Source: Nocardioidaceae bacterium
Lineage (GTDB): Bacteria > Actinomycetota > Actinomycetes > Propionibacteriales > Nocardioidaceae
Assembly (NCBI GenBank): GCA_013696065.1
Contig: JACCZJ010000182.1
Span: 1 to 6,385 of the forward strand
Length of the DNA stretch: 6,385 nucleotides
Direction: 5' to 3'
Shown: positions 5,994 through 6,385 of the stretch, piece by piece
Layout of the letters: every line of letters starts with the position of its first letter
Numbering within the stretch: position 1 is the stretch's first letter
The notes under the pieces: model-generated
The model's input: only the letters and a program-made list of their open reading frames with translations
Database searches by the model: none
Told to the model about the DNA's origin: nothing
Position numbers and translations under genes: made by a program

Positions 5994-5998
5994 ACACG

Positions 5999-6385
<387 letters not shown>

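Larger units (their letters stand above)
5437..5998. other. Divergent intergenic region with gene debris
   Basis: No intact gene is seen in these 562 bases between the helicase and the uvrA-like gene. The helicase-proximal part (5437-5600) should hold the helicase promoter. The most AT-rich spot is ATATAA at 5511-5516 (TTATAT on the minus strand), about 75 bases before the start codon, but no convincing -35 accompanies it. 5605-5666 is an imperfect tandem repeat. 5697-5799 is an open C-terminal tail on the minus strand. 5797-5983 is a permease fragment. The promoter of the uvrA-like gene must lie in or beside this debris. A 5-bp hairpin, AGGCG (5971-5975) with CGCCT (5981-5985), lies just before its ribosome-binding site. 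Confidence 0.6.

Overview
The window looks like chromosomal DNA of a high-GC actinobacterium. The evidence is the GC-rich codon choice, two GAF-ANTAR regulators (a combination most common in Actinobacteria), an actinobacterial-type long-chain acyl-CoA synthetase, and the near absence of U-tailed terminators. I cannot name a genus from the sequence alone.

Layout. Four complete genes lie on the minus strand, read from right to left: a DEAD-box RNA helicase (3835-5436), two paralogous GAF-ANTAR RNA-binding regulators (2992-3687 and 2129-2821), and a long-chain fatty-acid-CoA ligase (34-1860). The gaps of about 147, 170 and 268 bases hold hairpins, so these are probably separate transcription units and not one tight operon. 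After a 562-base divergent gap, the 5' end of a UvrA-like ABC ATPase gene of the short, drug-resistance-associated kind starts on the plus strand at 5999 and runs off the right edge.

The two ANTAR genes are a tandem duplication that includes the 3' flank. Each is followed about 65-70 bases downstream by the same 10-bp hairpin with a shared loop sequence, and each is preceded by the octamer GTTGACTA. ANTAR proteins act on RNA (antitermination) and the helicase remodels RNA, so the cluster may be linked by RNA-level regulation. That link is inference from proximity only.

The gap between helicase and uvrA-like gene is a mosaic of debris. On the minus strand, 5797-5983 is an internal piece of a FecCD-type iron-siderophore permease with one extra base. 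Next to it, 5697-5799 is an open tail of an unidentified protein that may be an insertion-sequence remnant. An imperfect 37-base tandem repeat lies at 5605-5666.

A short repeat family with core CCGTTGAGAGGCCAGT occurs as a pair at each end of the minus-strand block. One pair (5304-5345) sits in frame inside the helicase N-terminus. The other (1-40), in opposite orientation, supplies the stop codon of the acyl-CoA ligase.
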